A DNA stretch of 64,000 bases from Pengzhenrongella sp031582905. Its GTDB lineage: Bacteria > Actinomycetota > Actinomycetes > Actinomycetales > Cellulomonadaceae. A model generated the notes under the pieces. It saw nothing but the letters and a program-made list of their open reading frames with translations, was not told the DNA's origin and made no database searches. The translations under genes were made by a program, and so were the position numbers. The stretch spans positions 124,001-188,000 of the forward strand of contig NZ_CP133990.1 in NCBI RefSeq assembly GCF_031582905.1, written 5' to 3'. This document shows, piece after piece, positions 28,444 through 37,578 of the stretch (positions are counted from its first letter, which is position 1; each line of letters begins with the position of its first letter).

Positions 28444-29487
28444 ATGACGACGCCGTACCGCGCCGCGGACGACCGCTACACCCGCATGCCGTACCGCCGC
28501 ACCGGTCGCAGCGGCCTCGACCTCCCCGCGCTGTCCCTCGGGCTGTGGCACAACTTCGGCGACACCACCCCGATGGCCACCCAGCGCGACGTCCTCCTGC
28601 GGGCGTTCGACCTCGGCGTGACCCACATCGACCTCGCGAACAACTACGGCCCGCCGCACGGCTCGGCGGAGGAGAGCTTCGGGCGGCACCTCGCGCGGGA
28701 CCTGCGGCCGTACCGCGACGAGCTCGTCATCTCGACCAAGGCGGGGTACGACATGTGGCCCGGCCCGTACGGCGACGGCGGCTCGCGCAAGTACCTGCTC
28801 AGCTCTCTCGACCAGTCCCTGGCCCGGATGGGCCTGGACCACGTCGACATCTTCTACTCCCACCGGCCCGACCCGACGGTGCCGATCGAGGAGACGATGG
28901 GGGCGCTGCACACCGCCGTCGTCAGCGGGCGGGCGATCTACGCCGGCATCTCGAACTACAGCCCTGCGCAGACCCGGGCGGCCGCGCGCGTGCTCGCTGA
29001 CCTCGGGACGCCGCTGCTCATCCACCAGCCCTCGTACTCGATGTTCAACCGGCACGTCGAGATCGCCCAGCCCGGGCCTGACGGCGCCGCAGCCGAGTCC
29101 CTGCTCGACGTCGTGGGGGACCTCGGCGTCGGCACGATCGTGTTCTCCCCGCTCGCGCAGGGCCTGCTGACCGGCCGCTACCTCGACGGCGACATCCCGG
29201 CCGACTCACGCGCCGCCGTCGGGCACTTCCTCAAGCCCGAGCGCATCGACGAGACGTACCTGGCCCGGGCCCGGGCGCTCGCGGAGGTCGCCACCGGGCG
29301 CGGGCAGTCCCTCGCGCAGCTCGCGCTCAGCTGGGTGCTGCGTGACGAGCGGGTGACGTCGGCGCTGATCGGCGCGAGCAGCGTGGCCCAGCTCGAGGAG
29401 AACATCGCGGCGCTGTCCGCGCCCGCGCTGACCGCCGAGGAGCTGGCCGCGATCGAGCCGCACGCCGTCGACGGCACCGCCCGCTGA
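28444..29487 (+). CDS. Aldo/keto reductase, L-glyceraldehyde 3-phosphate reductase type
   Basis: A 347-residue NADPH-dependent oxidoreductase close to YghZ/GpR and the Kv-beta subunits. The tetrad is visible: THIDLANNYG (Asp, Tyr), ISTKAGYDM (Lys) and FYSHRPDP (His). The C-terminal cofactor loop is SALIGASSVAQLEENI. The extended N-terminal segment before YRRTGRSGLDLPALSLG matches the YghZ subgroup. It is followed 60 bp later by a 2-hydroxyacid dehydrogenase on the same strand. Likely role is carbonyl detoxification or sugar metabolism. Confidence 0.9.
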   Translation: MTTPYRAADDRYTRMPYRRTGRSGLDLPALSLGLWHNFGDTTPMATQRDVLLRAFDLGVTHIDLANNYGPPHGSAEESFGRHLARDLRPYRDELVISTKAGYDMWPGPYGDGGSRKYLLSSLDQSLARMGLDHVDIFYSHRPDPTVPIEETMGALHTAVVSGRAIYAGISNYSPAQTRAAARVLADLGTPLLIHQPSYSMFNRHVEIAQPGPDGAAAESLLDVVGDLGVGTIVFSPLAQGLLTGRYLDGDIPADSRAAVGHFLKPERIDETYLARARALAEVATGRGQSLAQLALSWVLRDERVTSALIGASSVAQLEENIAALSAPALTAEELAAIEPHAVDGTAR

Positions 29488-29547
29488 CGTCCCGGCCCGC
29501 TTCCGCACCGCGTACCGACTCCCGCACCACCTGCCGAAGGGATGCCC

Positions 29548-30599
29548 ATGACCTCCACCGACCGGCTCCGGATGGTCCTGGCCACACCCTGCCCGAGGAG
29601 CTGTGCCGGCTGGTCGAGCAGCTCGAGCCCCGCGTCGAGCTCGTCCGCGACCACGACCTCCTGCCGCCCATGCGTCAGCCGGGCGACCACGGCGGTGACC
29701 CGGCGTGGCGGCGCACGCCCGAGCAGCAGGCCCGGTTCGACGCACTGGTCGATTCCGCCGAGGCGCTCTACGGCATCCCGGACGTCTCGTCGCAGGCGCT
29801 CGCCCGGACGGTCGCGGCCAACCCGGGGCTGCGCTGGGTGCAGACCATGGCCGCGGGTGGGGCGGCGTCGGTCGCGGCTGCGGACCTCGACGCCGACGCG
29901 CTGGAGCGCGTGACCTTCACGACCTCGGCCGGCGTCCACGCCGGGACGCTCGCCGAGTTCGCGCTCTTCGGGGTGCTCGCCGGGGCCAAGACGCTGCCGC
30001 GGCTGATCGCCCAGCAGCACGCGCACGAGTGGCCCGCGCGCTGGTTCATGGGCCAGGTGCGCGAGCAGACCGTCCTCGTCGTGGGGCTGGGGGCGATCGG
30101 CCGGGAGACCGCGCGGCTGCTGCGTGCGGTCGGCGCGCGGGTGCTGGGCGCGAACCGCAGCCCGGTCGAGGTCGAGGGCGTGGAGCGCGTCGTCGGGCTG
30201 GACCGGCTCGCCGACGTCGCCGCGGACGCGGACGCCGTCGTCGTGACCCTGCCCGGGGCGGCGGCGACGACCGGGCTGGTCGACGCCGCGGTGCTGGCCG
30301 CGCTGCGGCCCGGCGCGACCGTCGTCAACGTCGGCCGCGGGACGGTGATCGACGAGGACGCCTTGGTGGCCGCGCTGCGGGACGGCTCGGTCGGCTGTGC
30401 GGTGCTGGACGTCACGGCCGTCGAGCCGCTGCCCGGCGACAGCCCGCTGTGGGACCTGCCGAACGTGCTGCTCAGCCCGCACACCGCGGCGCTCAGCGTC
30501 GAGGAGGACCGCCGGATCGCCGAGCTCACCGCCGAGAACGCGCGGCGCCTGCTCGACGGCGAGACGCTGCGCAACGTGGTGGCGCCCGAGGACCTCTAG
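29548..30599 (+). CDS. D-isomer-specific 2-hydroxyacid dehydrogenase (frame broken at 29587-29589)
   Basis: NAD(P)-dependent reductase of the phosphoglycerate dehydrogenase superfamily. A Rossmann motif VVGLGAIGRETARLL lies near residue 170. Catalytic Arg is in NVGRGTVID, Glu in VEPLPGDSPLW and His in LSPHTAALS. The first 13 or so codons are out of frame with the rest: ACCCTG should be ACCCCTG. Restored, the protein starts MTSTDRLRMVLATPLPEEL and has 350 residues. ATG 29548 follows GAAGGG. Its TAG shares the CTAG palindrome with the stop of the convergent gene. Substrate not determined. Confidence 0.85.
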
Positions 30600-31878
30600 G
30601 GTCGGCGCGCGGCCGCGAGCGAGCTCGCGAGCGACTGCCCCAGCGGGAGCCGGGGAGCAGGGTCGCCTGCAGCGCGTGGTACGCGTCGGCCTTGCCGGGC
30701 CGGATGGTCGCGGCCGGACGGTTGTGCGGGTCGAGCTCGTGGTGCCACGACCCGTGCTCGTGGTCGACGAGGTAGCGCTCGGCGTACGCCCACCAGGTCG
30801 CCTCGTGGTCGCGGTACCGGTCGTCCCCGGTGACCTGCCGCAGCACCGTCGCCGCGCCGAGCGCCTCGCACAGCACCCAGTGCAGGCGCTGGCGGACGCG
30901 CGGATTGCCGTCCCAGTCGACGGTGTAGATGAACCCCGGCTCGCCGTCGACCGCCCACCCCTGCTCGACGGCGGCGTCGAACAGGTGGACGGCGCCGTCG
31001 AGCAGCTCGGCGGCGAGGGTCAGGGTCGCCTCGTCGCCGGACCGGGTGAGTAGCGCCGCGCGCACGTGCAGCGTGAGGCGGCTCCACTCCAGCCAGTGGC
31101 CGACGGTCGAGCCGTAGGGACGGAACGGGTCGTCCGGGGTGTCGCTGTTGTGGTCCAGCAGCGGGCGCCAGGCGGCGTCGTAGTGCTCGGGCAGCCGCCA
31201 CGCGTGCGCGCGCGCCTCGGCGTGCGCACGCCGGGTGATCCGCACCGCCCGGTCCAGCCAGCGGTCGTCCCCGGTGGCCGCGTACGCGGCGGTGAACGCC
31301 TCGACGGTGTGCATCGCGGAGTTCATGCCCCGGTACGGGTCGAGCGTCGTGAAGGTGCGGTCCCACGTCTCGACCATCATCCCGGCGGCGTCGTCCCAGA
31401 AGTGGCGCTCGACCACGTCGAGGGCGTCGGTCAGCAGCGCGGACGCACCGGGGCGGCCGGCGATCGCCGCGCTCGACGCGGCGAGGACGACGAACGCGTG
31501 CGGGTAGGCCGACTTGTCGTCGTCCACCGGCGAGCCGTCGGCGTCGACCGCCCCGAACCACCCGCCGTGCGCGGCGTCCCGGAACAGCCCGGTGAGCGCC
31601 CGCAGCCCGTGGTCGGCCGCGTCGGCGCTGCCCGGGTGGCCGAGCAGGGTCCCGAGCGCGTGGACGTGGGTCATCCGGCAGGTCACGTAGAGCCGCGCCG
31701 GCAGCCCCGGGGTGACGGCGCCGCGCGCGTCGAGCCAGCCCCAGCCGCCGTCGGGCAGGGCGGCCGCACGGCTGAAGTCGAGCAGGTCGCGCCCGAGCCC
31801 TCCGAGGCGGCGGTGGTGGTCGGGGGAGTCGACGTCGATCGGTGGCGTGCCGGACGGCGCGGGTGGCTCGGCGGTCAT
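30596..31878 (-). CDS. N-acylglucosamine 2-epimerase family sugar isomerase (frame broken at 30652-30655)
   Basis: An (alpha/alpha)6-barrel enzyme of the AGE superfamily, which includes D-mannose isomerase and cellobiose 2-epimerase. Family features are RLYVTCRMTHVHAL, the central NSAMHTVEAF with a catalytic His, and GHWLEWSRL with another. It lacks the N-terminal features of renin-binding proteins and looks closest to mannose/AGE-type isomerases. The final 15 residues are displaced because CCCC should be CCCCC; corrected length is 427. Its ATG overlaps the stop of the upstream ABC ATPase gene, so it is coupled to sugar uptake. Confidence 0.85.
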
Positions 31879-32994
31879 GACGGCTCCTGGTTCGCGGAGG
31901 GGGCCGGGTGCCCGGGCCCGGTCCGGTAGACCAGGACGCGGCGTGGGTCGGCCGTGAGCTCCACGATGCTGCCCACCCGGGGGGCGTGGTGCGACCGGGC
32001 GTGCAGCGCGAGCCCGCTGGACGTGAGGGCCTCGACGGCGAACTCCCGGCCGTGGTACTCCACGACCGAGACCCGCGCGGTCGTGGTGGTCCCGCCCTGG
32101 GTCGGCGCGCCGGGGGCCACGGTGAGGTCCTCCGGGCGGACAGCCACCCGCACGCGGTCACCGACGGCGACCGGGCCCATCGCGGTGCCGCGGAGCGTCA
32201 GGCCGCGGCCCGCGACGGTCACGGCGTCCCCCGCGACCGCGGTGACGTCGACGTCGAGGAGGTTGCGGTAGCCCATGAAGTCCGCGACGTGCCAGCTCAC
32301 CGGGGCGTCGTGCAGCTCCTGAGGGTGCCCACCTGCTGCACCCGGCCCTCGCGGAGCACCACCAGGCGGTCGGCGAGGGACAGCGCCTCCTCCTGGTCGT
32401 GCGTGACGTAGATCGTCGTCCACCCCAGTGCCTGGTGCAGGCGGCGGATCTCGGTGCGCATCTCCAGGCGGAGGTTGGCGTCGAGGCTGGACAGCGGCTC
32501 GTCCATGAGCACCAGGCGCGGCCGGAGGACGACGGCGCGGGCGATGGCCACCCGCTGCTGCTGGCCGCCGGAGAGCTGGCCGGGGAGCTTCTTCGCGTGC
32601 TGCGCGAGCCCGACCATCGTGAGCGCCTCACCGACACGGCGTGCGATCTCCGGCTTGGTCACCCCCGCATCTGCAGGCCGAAGGCGACGTTGCCCTCGAC
32701 GGTCAGGTGCGGGAAGAGCGCGTAGTCCTGGAAGACCACCCCGAACCCGCGCCGCTCGGCGGCGACGGTGTCGACCCGTTCGCCGTCGATGAGGATCTCG
32801 CCGTGGGTGAGCGGGATCAAGCCGGCGAGGCAGTGGAGCGCGGTGGTCTTGCCGCAGCCCGACGGGCCCAGCAGGGCGACGAGCTCCCCGGACCGGACGG
32901 TGAGGTCGAGGTCCACGAGCGCCTCGGTCTCCCCGAAGGTCCGGCCGACGCGGCGCAGGGTGAGCGTGTCCCAGCCGCCGGTGGCGATGGCCAT
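31875..32994 (-). CDS. Sugar ABC transporter ATPase, MsmK/UgpC type (two frame breaks)
   Basis: Energising subunit of a CUT1-type carbohydrate importer. Walker A GPSGCGKTTAL, Q-loop VVFQDYALFPHLT, signature LSGGQQQRVAIARA, Walker B LVLMDEPLSSLDANLR and switch VTHDQEEAL are all present. A C-terminal TOBE domain (VAVRPEDLTV) follows. The gene is split into three frames: one G missing at 32662-32666 and one C missing at 32323-32325; restored length is 373. No permease or solute-binding gene lies beside it, so it may serve several importers elsewhere. The next gene downstream is the 2-epimerase. Confidence 0.88.
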
Positions 32995-33210
32995 CTCAGC
33001 CGCCAGCGGCGGACCGGGCGGACCGCGCGTCGTTCCTCAGGAGCACCATGTCGCCGCCAGACGTTACCCGCGGCAGGTGCGGCGTCCGACCTGTGGCGGA
33101 CGAGCCGGCCGGCGGGGCCGTCGTGGAGCACGGGTAGCATCCTCGACGTCCAGCCCCACTCCAGGTCGCGACGCGTCGCGTCCTGGTCAGCGCTTCGAGG
33201 AGGAGACGTC

Positions 33211-33315
33211 ATGCCGGCTCATCCCCATCGCGCGGTCGGCGCGCCGCGCCGCCGTGCAGTCCGTGACTCCAGGAGCGGTGCCCGTGCGGACCGGACCGTC
33301 GAGGTGGCCGCGTGA
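33211..33315 (+). CDS. Putative 34-residue leader ORF coupled to mannonate dehydratase gene
   Basis: ATG 33211 is preceded by a very strong GAGGAGGAG ribosome-binding site and the ORF ends in TGA 33313-33315, overlapping the GTG of the dehydratase gene by 4 bp. The peptide is Arg/Ala-rich (MPAHPHRAVGAPRRRAVR at the start) with no membrane or signal features. The arrangement suggests translational coupling or a leader peptide, not an enzyme. About 215 bp separate it from the divergent ABC gene; TAGCAT near 33137 may be a -10 box. Confidence 0.5.
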   Translation: MPAHPHRAVGAPRRRAVRDSRSGARADRTVEVAA

Positions 33316-34537
33316 AGATCGCCAGTGCCGAGGTCCTCGTCACCAGCCCGGGTCGCAACTTCGTGACGCTGCGTCTGACCACCACCGACGGCGTCGTCGG
33401 GCTCGGTGACGCGACGCTCAACGGGCGCGAGCTCGCCGTCGTCTCCTACCTGCGCGACCACCTCGTCCCGCTGCTCGTGGGACGCGAGGCGGACAACATC
33501 GAGGACACCTGGCAGTACCTGTACCGCGGGGCGTACTGGCGTCGTGGTCCGGTGACGATGTCGGCGATCGCCGCGGTCGACATGGCGCTGTGGGACATCA
33601 AGGGCAAGGTGGCCGGCCTGCCGGTCTACCAGCTGCTGGGTGGCCGGAGCCGGCGGGGGCGCTGGCCTACGGGCACGCATCCGGCTCGACGCTCGAGGCC
33701 CTGTTCGACTCGGTGCGCAACCACCTCGACGAGGGCTTCCGGGCGATCCGGGTCCAGACCGGCGTGCCCGGGCTGAAGAAGATCTACGGCGTCGGCGGCG
33801 ACCAGGCGCGAGGGCAGAAGTACGACTACGAGCCCGCCGGTCGCACGGCCGTCCCGGTCGAGGAGGACTGGGACACCCGGTTCTACCTGCAGCACATCCC
33901 CGGCGTGTTCGCCGCGGTGCACGAGGAGTTCGGTGCCGGCCTGCCGCTGCTGCACGACGCGCACCACCGGCTCACGCCCAACCAGGCCGCCCAGCTCGGC
34001 CGGTCGCTGGAGCCGTACGACCTGTTCTGGCTCGAGGACTGCACCCCGGCCGAGAACCAGGAGGCGCTGCGGCGCGTGCGGTCGATGACGACGACGCCGC
34101 TGGCGATCGGCGAGGTCCTCAACAGCGTCCACGACTACCAGACGCTGATCACCGAGCAGCTCATCGACTACGTGCGCTCGTCCGTCACGCACGGCGGCGG
34201 CATCACCGCGATGAAGAAGCTCATGGACTTCGCCGCGATCTACGGGATCAAGTCCGGGTTCCACGGCCCGACCGACATCTCCCCGGTCGGCATGGCCGCC
34301 GCGCTGCACCTGAGCATCGCGCTGCACAACTTCGGCATCGTCGAGTACATGCAGCACAACACCCAGACGCTCGAGGTCTTCCGGACGAGCTACACGTTCA
34401 CCGACGGGCTGCTCGACCCGGGCGAGACGCCGGGCCTGGGAGTCGACATCGACGACGAGCTCGCGGCCACGTTCCCGTACACGCCCGCGTACCTGCCGGT
34501 GAACCGGCTGCTGGACGGCACCGTCCACGACTGGTGA
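33312..34537 (+). CDS. manD: D-mannonate dehydratase, enolase superfamily ManD type (frame broken at 33655-33659)
   Basis: Dehydrates D-mannonate to 2-keto-3-deoxygluconate (KDG) in hexuronate catabolism. It belongs to the mandelate racemase/enolase superfamily ManD (RspA-like) group. Metal ligands are in LLHDAHHR (Asp), FWLEDCTP (Glu) and AIGEVLNS (Glu); catalytic residues are in FHGPTDISP (His, Asp) and NFGIVEYM (Glu). GGGGG should be GGGGGG at the break; corrected length 408, typical for ManD. The GTG start overlaps the stop of the small ORF upstream. Some ManD homologues have low activity or use D-gluconate, but the context supports mannonate. Confidence 0.88.
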
Positions 34538-34573
34538 CGCGGGGGCCGGGGCGCGGAGCCCCGGCCCCGGGCG

Positions 34574-34602
34574 TTGTGCCCGGTCCGGAATGCGCTTACC
34601 AT
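34574..34602 (+). promoter_or_regulatory. Candidate promoter upstream of the altronate dehydratase gene
   Basis: TTGTGC at 34574-34579 and TACCAT at 34597-34602 are separated by 17 bp, each matching the sigma-70-type consensus at four of six positions. It would start transcription about 135 bp before the dehydratase ATG. Confidence 0.45.
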
Positions 34603-34713
34603 CGAGGGAGGCGTGGCCGACGACGTCCCGGTCCTGCGCCTGCCGGCGCCGCTGCCGCTGCGCGCGACTCGCGCGCCCCTGCGGGACGCGCCCGGCGCGA
34701 CACGTCCGAGGAG

Positions 34714-34749
34714 ATGTCAGCCGTGATGCCCCAGGAGGCCCGGACATGA
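34714..34749 (+). CDS. Putative 11-residue leader ORF coupled to altronate dehydratase gene
   Basis: ATG 34714 has GAGGAG just upstream, and the reading frame MSAVMPQEART ends in TGA overlapping the dehydratase ATG at 34746 (ATGA). This mirrors the coupled small ORF in front of the mannonate dehydratase gene. It may couple translation or be incidental. Confidence 0.35.
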   Translation: MSAVMPQEART

Positions 34750-36298
34750 CCACCACAGACCCAGGTGTGCTGCCCCTGGCCGAGTGCGCCCTGCTCCTGC
34801 GCCCCGACGACGACGTCGCGGTCCTCACCCGCGAGCTGCCCGCCGGGACCCGCGTGCTGACCCCCTCGGGCGAGATGGTGCTGCCCGGCGACGTGCCCCG
34901 CAGCCACAAGCTCGCCGTGCGCGCGGTCGCGGCCGGGGCGCCGGTGCACAAGTACGGCCAGTCGATCGGGCTCGCGACGGCCGACATCCGCCCCGGGGAC
35001 CACGTGCACGCGCACAACCTCGGGATGGACGACACCGCCCGGGCCTACGAGTTCGGCACCGTGCGCCGGGACCTCCCGGCCCCCGAGGGCGAGCTCCCGA
35101 CCTTCCAGGGCTACCACCGCGCCAACGGCAAGGTCGGCACCCGCAACTACATCGCCGTCCTGACCTCGGTGAACTGCTCGGCGTCGACCGCGAAGATGAT
35201 CGCCGCCCACTTCGGCGGGATGGCCCTGGACGCCTACCCGAACGTCGACGGCGTCGTGGCGCTGACCCACGGCAGCGGCTGCGGCCTCGTGCCCGGCAGC
35301 GAGGGCTCGAACATGCTGGTGCGGACGCTGCGTGGGTACGCCCAGCACCCGAACGTCGCCGGTCTGCTCGTCCTGGGCCTCGGGTGCGAGATGGTCCCCG
35401 TGCAGTCGCTCGTCGACGGCCTGGAGCTGCCCGCGGACACCCTCGTCGAGACGCTGACCATCCAGGCCACCGGCGGCATCCGCGCCACGGTGAAGGCCGG
35501 CATCGACAAGATCAAGGAGATGCTCCCCGAGCTGGACGCCCGGCGCCGCGCACCCGCACCCATCAGCGAGCTCGTGCTGGGGCTCAACTGCGGCGGGTCC
35601 GACGGGTACTCCGGCATCACCGCCAACCCGGCGCTCGGCCACGCCTCGGACCGGCTCGTCGCCGCGGGGGCACGTCGATCCTCGCCGAGACGCCCGAGGT
35701 GTTCGGCGCCGAGCACCTGCTGACGCGCCGCGCGGTCTCCGAGGCGGTCGGCCGCAAGCTGCTCGACCGGATCGACTGGTGGCAGGACTACGCCCGGGCC
35801 GGCGGCGGCAGCCTGGACAACAACCCGTCGCCCGGCAACAAGGCCGGTGGGCTCACGACCATCCTCGAGAAGTCCCTCGGTGCGGTCGCGAAGGCCGGCC
35901 AGGCGGACCTGTCCGCGGTGTACGAGTACGCCGAGCCGGTCACCGAGCGCGGCATGGTCTTCATGGACACCCCGGGCTACGACCCGGTGTCCGTCACCGG
36001 CATCATCGCCGGCGGCGCGACCGTCGTGTGCTTCACGACCGGCCGCGGCTCCGTGCTCGGCGGGCGCCCCACGCCGGTGATCAAGCTCGCGACCAACACC
36101 GAGATGTACGAGCGCATGAGCGACGACATGGACCTCAACGCGGGGCGCATCGTCGACGGCATCGCGACGGTCACCGAGGTCGGCGAGGAGATCCTCGAGC
36201 GCATCATCGCGGTCGCCTCGGGCGAGACCACCGTCAGCGAGGAGCTCGACCTCGGCCAGGAGGAGTTCATCCCCTGGCAGCTGGGCACGGTCACCTGA
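34746..36298 (+). CDS. uxaA: Altronate dehydratase, UxaA family (frame broken at 35666-35670)
   Basis: Iron-dependent enzyme that dehydrates D-altronate to KDG in galacturonate catabolism. The N-terminal SAF-like domain (residues 1-100) contains DDVAVL, HKLAVRAVAAGAPVHKYGQSIG and GDHVHAHNL. The large C-terminal domain has GTRNYIAVLTSVNCSAS, GSGCGL, LNCGGSDGYSG and NPSPGNKAGGLTTI. GGGGG should be GGGGGG at the break; with one G the protein is 517 residues, matching UxaA. A related sugar-acid dehydratase (galactarate type) cannot be excluded, but the uronate neighbours favour altronate. Confidence 0.88.
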
Positions 36299-36320
36299 CG
36301 CCTGGGCTGCCGGCGGGCGG

Positions 36321-36713
36321 TCACCGGTCCCGGACGTCGCCCTCCCAGTCCACGAGTTGCACGATGACGCCGTTGGGGTCGCGCACCTGGAACGCGCGCT
36401 CGCCCCACTCCTCGACCGTCAGCGGCATCGTGATCGCGACGCCCTCCCGCTCGAGCCGCGCGAGCTCGCCCTCGAGGTCGTCGACGACGAACGCGAGGAT
36501 CAGCCCGGTGGCGTGCACGTCCCGCTGGTCGGCGGGGAGCGTGGGCAGGCCCCGCCGCAGGAGGACGACGTTCATCCCGGCGTCGTCGCGGGCCAACGAG
36601 GCGAAGCCGTCGGCCGACATCTGCTCGACGAAGCCGAAGTGGTCGCGGAGGAAGTCGCGCGACGCGGGGACGTCGTCGACGGTGAGCGACACGGCGCTGG
36701 AGAGGATCTTCAT
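36321..36713 (-). CDS. VOC-family (glyoxalase/dioxygenase fold) protein
   Basis: A 130-residue protein with two beta-alpha-beta-beta-beta modules. The first is around AVSLTVDDVPASRDFLRDHFGF and the second around FVVDDLEGELARLEREG, ending in QVRDPNGVIVQLVDW. Substrate and metal use cannot be told from sequence. It is divergent from a TetR regulator with a near-perfect palindrome between them, so TetR probably represses it. It converges with the uxaA gene. Confidence 0.85.
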   Translation of the reverse strand: MKILSSAVSLTVDDVPASRDFLRDHFGFVEQMSADGFASLARDDAGMNVVLLRRGLPTLPADQRDVHATGLILAFVVDDLEGELARLEREGVAITMPLTVEEWGERAFQVRDPNGVIVQLVDWEGDVRDR

Positions 36714-36754
36714 CGGGGTCCGTTCGTCGGGCGGCCGACCGTCGGCTGGACGGT

Positions 36755-36772
36755 GTACGTCGTACAACGTAC
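36755..36772. promoter_or_regulatory. Palindromic TetR-type operator
   Basis: GTACGTCGTACAACGTAC is an 18-bp palindrome with 16 of 18 matching positions. It is located between the divergent VOC and TetR genes, 20 bp before the TetR GTG. It is the probable binding site of the adjacent regulator, controlling both genes. Confidence 0.75.
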
Positions 36773-36791
36773 GGCGAGCGAGGATGTTCCC

Positions 36792-37559
36792 GTGAGCCCC
36801 GACCGCACGAGCGCCGGCGACCCGGCGCGGACCCTCGCCCTGCTGTGGCGCGACCCCACGTCGGTGCCGCGGCGCGGGCCGCGCCGCGCGCTCGACCTGG
36901 ACGCGGTCGTGACCGAAGCGATCGGCGTCGCCGACGACGACGGGCTGGCGGGGCTCACGATGCGCCGTGTCGCCGACCGCCTCGGGGTCGCCACGATGTC
37001 CGTGTACACCTACGCGGGCAAGGACGACCTCCTCGACCTCATGCTCGACGCCGTCCTCGCGGCCGCGCCGCGCGCCGACACGTCCGGGCGGGGGTGGCGC
37101 GAGCGCGTCGGCGCGGTCGCGGAGGAGAATCGCGACCTCTACCGGGCACACCCGTGGGCGGCCGAGGTGTCGACCCTGCGTCCTCCGCTCGGCCCGGGCC
37201 AGATGGCGCGGTACGAGCACGAGCTCGCGGCGTGGGACGGCTGCGGGCTGGACGACGTCACCATCGACGACTGCCTGACCCAGCTCCTCGGGTTCGTCCG
37301 GACGTGCGCGCGCGACGCCGGGGCGGTGCGCGCCGCGCGACGTGACTCCGGGATGGACGACGCCCAGTGGTGGGCCGGTGCGGCCCCCGTCCTGGCGCGT
37401 GTGCTCGACCCCGCGCGCTATCCCCGCGCGATCCGCATCGGCGAGGCCGCGGGTCGTGCGCACGGCAGCGCGCACGACCCGGAGCACGCCTACCGGTTCG
37501 GCCTCGAGCGGCTCCTCGACGGGTTCGCCGTCCTCATCGACCGGGCGGTGCCCCGCTGA
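36792..37559 (+). CDS. TetR-family regulator with TetR_C-type C-terminal domain
   Basis: A 255-residue repressor. The helix-turn-helix lies at about residues 38-85 (GLAGLTMRRVADRLGVATMSVYTYAGKDDLLDLM), where the Tyr-rich end of the recognition helix resembles TetR itself. The C-terminal all-helical ligand domain is of the TetR_C class and ends GLERLLDGFAVLIDRAV. It probably regulates the divergent VOC gene and itself through the operator at 36755-36772. The ligand is unknown. Confidence 0.88.
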   Translation: MSPDRTSAGDPARTLALLWRDPTSVPRRGPRRALDLDAVVTEAIGVADDDGLAGLTMRRVADRLGVATMSVYTYAGKDDLLDLMLDAVLAAAPRADTSGRGWRERVGAVAEENRDLYRAHPWAAEVSTLRPPLGPGQMARYEHELAAWDGCGLDDVTIDDCLTQLLGFVRTCARDAGAVRAARRDSGMDDAQWWAGAAPVLARVLDPARYPRAIRIGEAAGRAHGSAHDPEHAYRFGLERLLDGFAVLIDRAVPR

Positions 37560-37578
37560 GGGCCGCGAGCCCCCGCGC

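Noticed and set aside
34590..34745. Altronate dehydratase starting at ATG 34590
   Set aside because: The frame is open, but this start overlaps the probable promoter -10 box and would add about 52 residues unlike the UxaA family; ATG 34746 gives the family N-terminus.
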